From the NCBI GenBank assembly GCA_934725525.1, contig CAKVCG010000102.1:1-6306 (forward strand): a DNA stretch of 6,306 nucleotides, in the 5' to 3' direction. Below, piece after piece: positions 5,493 through 6,306 of the stretch. The notes under the pieces were generated by a model that was not told where the DNA came from, did no database searches, and worked only from the letters and a program-made list of their open reading frames with translations. The translations under genes and the position numbers were made by a program. Source of the stretch: an uncultured Brachyspira sp. Its GTDB lineage: Bacteria; Spirochaetota; Brachyspiria; Brachyspirales; Brachyspiraceae. How positions within the stretch are numbered: the stretch's first letter is position 1; each line of letters opens with the position of its first letter.

Positions 5493-6306
5493 TAACTTTT
5501 TCAAATACATTTTGAGCCGAAACTCCGTATTTTAATTTAAGTTCGGTAGATTTTCCAGATTCCGTGAAAGCGTCTTTACAGCCTACTATTCTTAAGGGAG
5601 CGACATCTTTATGAGCGGATAAAACTTCCGCAACGGCGCTTCCCAATCCTCCAATAACGCTATGATTTTCTAAAGTTATAACGCATTTAACTTTTTTAGA
5701 ATATTCTATAATATTGTCCGCATCCAAAGGTTTTAAAGAACGAACATGAATTAAACGATATTTTATATTATTTTCTTCAAGTAAATTTACGGACGCTATA
5801 GCTTGCTCAAAAGAAGAACCGTCAAAAAATATCGCCACATCGTCTCCCGTAGAATATAATTCTTTATTTTTTATATCGAAATTTGCTTCTTCAGGCGAAT
5901 TATAAATTATAGGAACGGGTTCTCTAGCAACTCTAACATAATAAAGCCCTTTATTGTTTAGAGCGTAGCTTATTGCCGATTTAACATCGTTTTCATCTAA
6001 AGGTAAAATAACATTCATATTTGGAATGCATCTCATTAAAGCCATATCCTGCGTAGCTTGATGACTCGCTCCGTCTGGTCCAGCGTCAAGTCCAGGATGC
6101 GTGGCTATTATTTTTAGATTTGCTTTTGCGTAAGCCGCTTGTCTTATTTGCGTCCAAATAGTTCCGCTTGCAAATATTGCAAAATTAACATAAACGGGAA
6201 ACATTCCTTCCAAAGCCAAACCAGTCGCGGCGCTTAAAGAACTTTGCTCGCCAATTCCCAATTCCAAAAAGTTTTTAGGAAAAGTTTTTTCAACATCCGC
6301 AGAAGA
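5476..6306 (-). CDS. Transketolase, C-terminal subunit (5' partial)
   Basis: C-terminal half of a split transketolase, which with a separate thiamine-diphosphate-binding N-terminal subunit moves two-carbon ketol units between sugar phosphates in the non-oxidative pentose phosphate pathway. The frame stays open to the window edge, giving 276 visible residues of an expected ~310, so the TTG at 6267 is not the start. Counting from the edge, LGIGEQ carries the glutamate (E20) that activates the cofactor, followed by the pyrimidine-binding domain with HPGLDAGPDGASHQATQD and RCIPNMNVILPLDENDV. The C-terminal domain includes VITLENHSVIGGLGSAVAEVL. 1-Deoxyxylulose-5-phosphate synthase and E1-beta subunits share this fold, but the length and motif wording fit split transketolase best. 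The N-terminal subunit gene is expected just upstream, outside the window. The EIIA gene 74 bases downstream suggests a sugar PTS and pentose operon. Confidence 0.9.
   Translation of the reverse strand, partial: SSADVEKTFPKNFLELGIGEQSSLSAATGLALEGMFPVYVNFAIFASGTIWTQIRQAAYAKANLKIIATHPGLDAGPDGASHQATQDMALMRCIPNMNVILPLDENDVKSAISYALNNKGLYYVRVAREPVPIIYNSPEEANFDIKNKELYSTGDDVAIFFDGSSFEQAIASVNLLEENNIKYRLIHVRSLKPLDADNIIEYSKKVKCVITLENHSVIGGLGSAVAEVLSAHKDVAPLRIVGCKDAFTESGKSTELKLKYGVSAQNVFEKVKEVLK

Overview
This is an AT-rich window (roughly 30% G+C by eye) from a bacterial chromosome. Heavy use of AGA for Arg and A/T-ending codons, spirochaete-like lipoproteins with relaxed lipoboxes, HslU, a bacteriohemerythrin, Lnt and a split transketolase together suggest a Brachyspira-like spirochaete. 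That assignment is inferred from overall character, not from a database match.

Layout, left to right. Positions 1-1239 (+) hold most of hslU, the ATPase/unfoldase of the HslUV protease; its first ~35 codons lie outside the window. The base after its stop begins a perfect TTGACA -35 box, so the next gene, a single-domain bacteriohemerythrin (1317-1799, +), probably has its own promoter. A second good promoter (TTGCAT, 17 bp, TATAAT at 1850-1878) precedes a GTG-started lnt (1914-3986, +). This encodes an apolipoprotein N-acyltransferase with all catalytic residues, an enlarged periplasmic domain and an unusual ~100-residue charged C-terminal tail. Two small putative lipoprotein genes follow closely (3994-4485 and 4514-4927, +). 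The enzyme that finishes lipoprotein acylation thus appears to share a transcript with two of its potential substrates.

The right side is on the other strand and meets the lnt operon with no base between stop codons. A split transketolase C-terminal subunit gene (5476-6306, -, 5' end outside the window) reads into a type-2 PTS EIIA gene (4928-5401, -, TTG start) resembling the ascorbate-type UlaC/SgaA group. This fits a sugar-uptake operon feeding the pentose phosphate pathway. The 74-nt gap between them contains an anti-Shine-Dalgarno-like element that could pair either with the end of the transketolase gene or with the EIIA ribosome binding site.

No tRNA, rRNA, CRISPR array, insertion sequence or phage gene is visible, and no gene-free stretch exceeds 300 bases. 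The genes are mostly housekeeping. The most notable points are the Lnt tail, the lnt-lipoprotein gene set, a perfect 20-bp palindrome inside the first lipoprotein gene, and the possible alternative RNA pairing before the EIIA gene.
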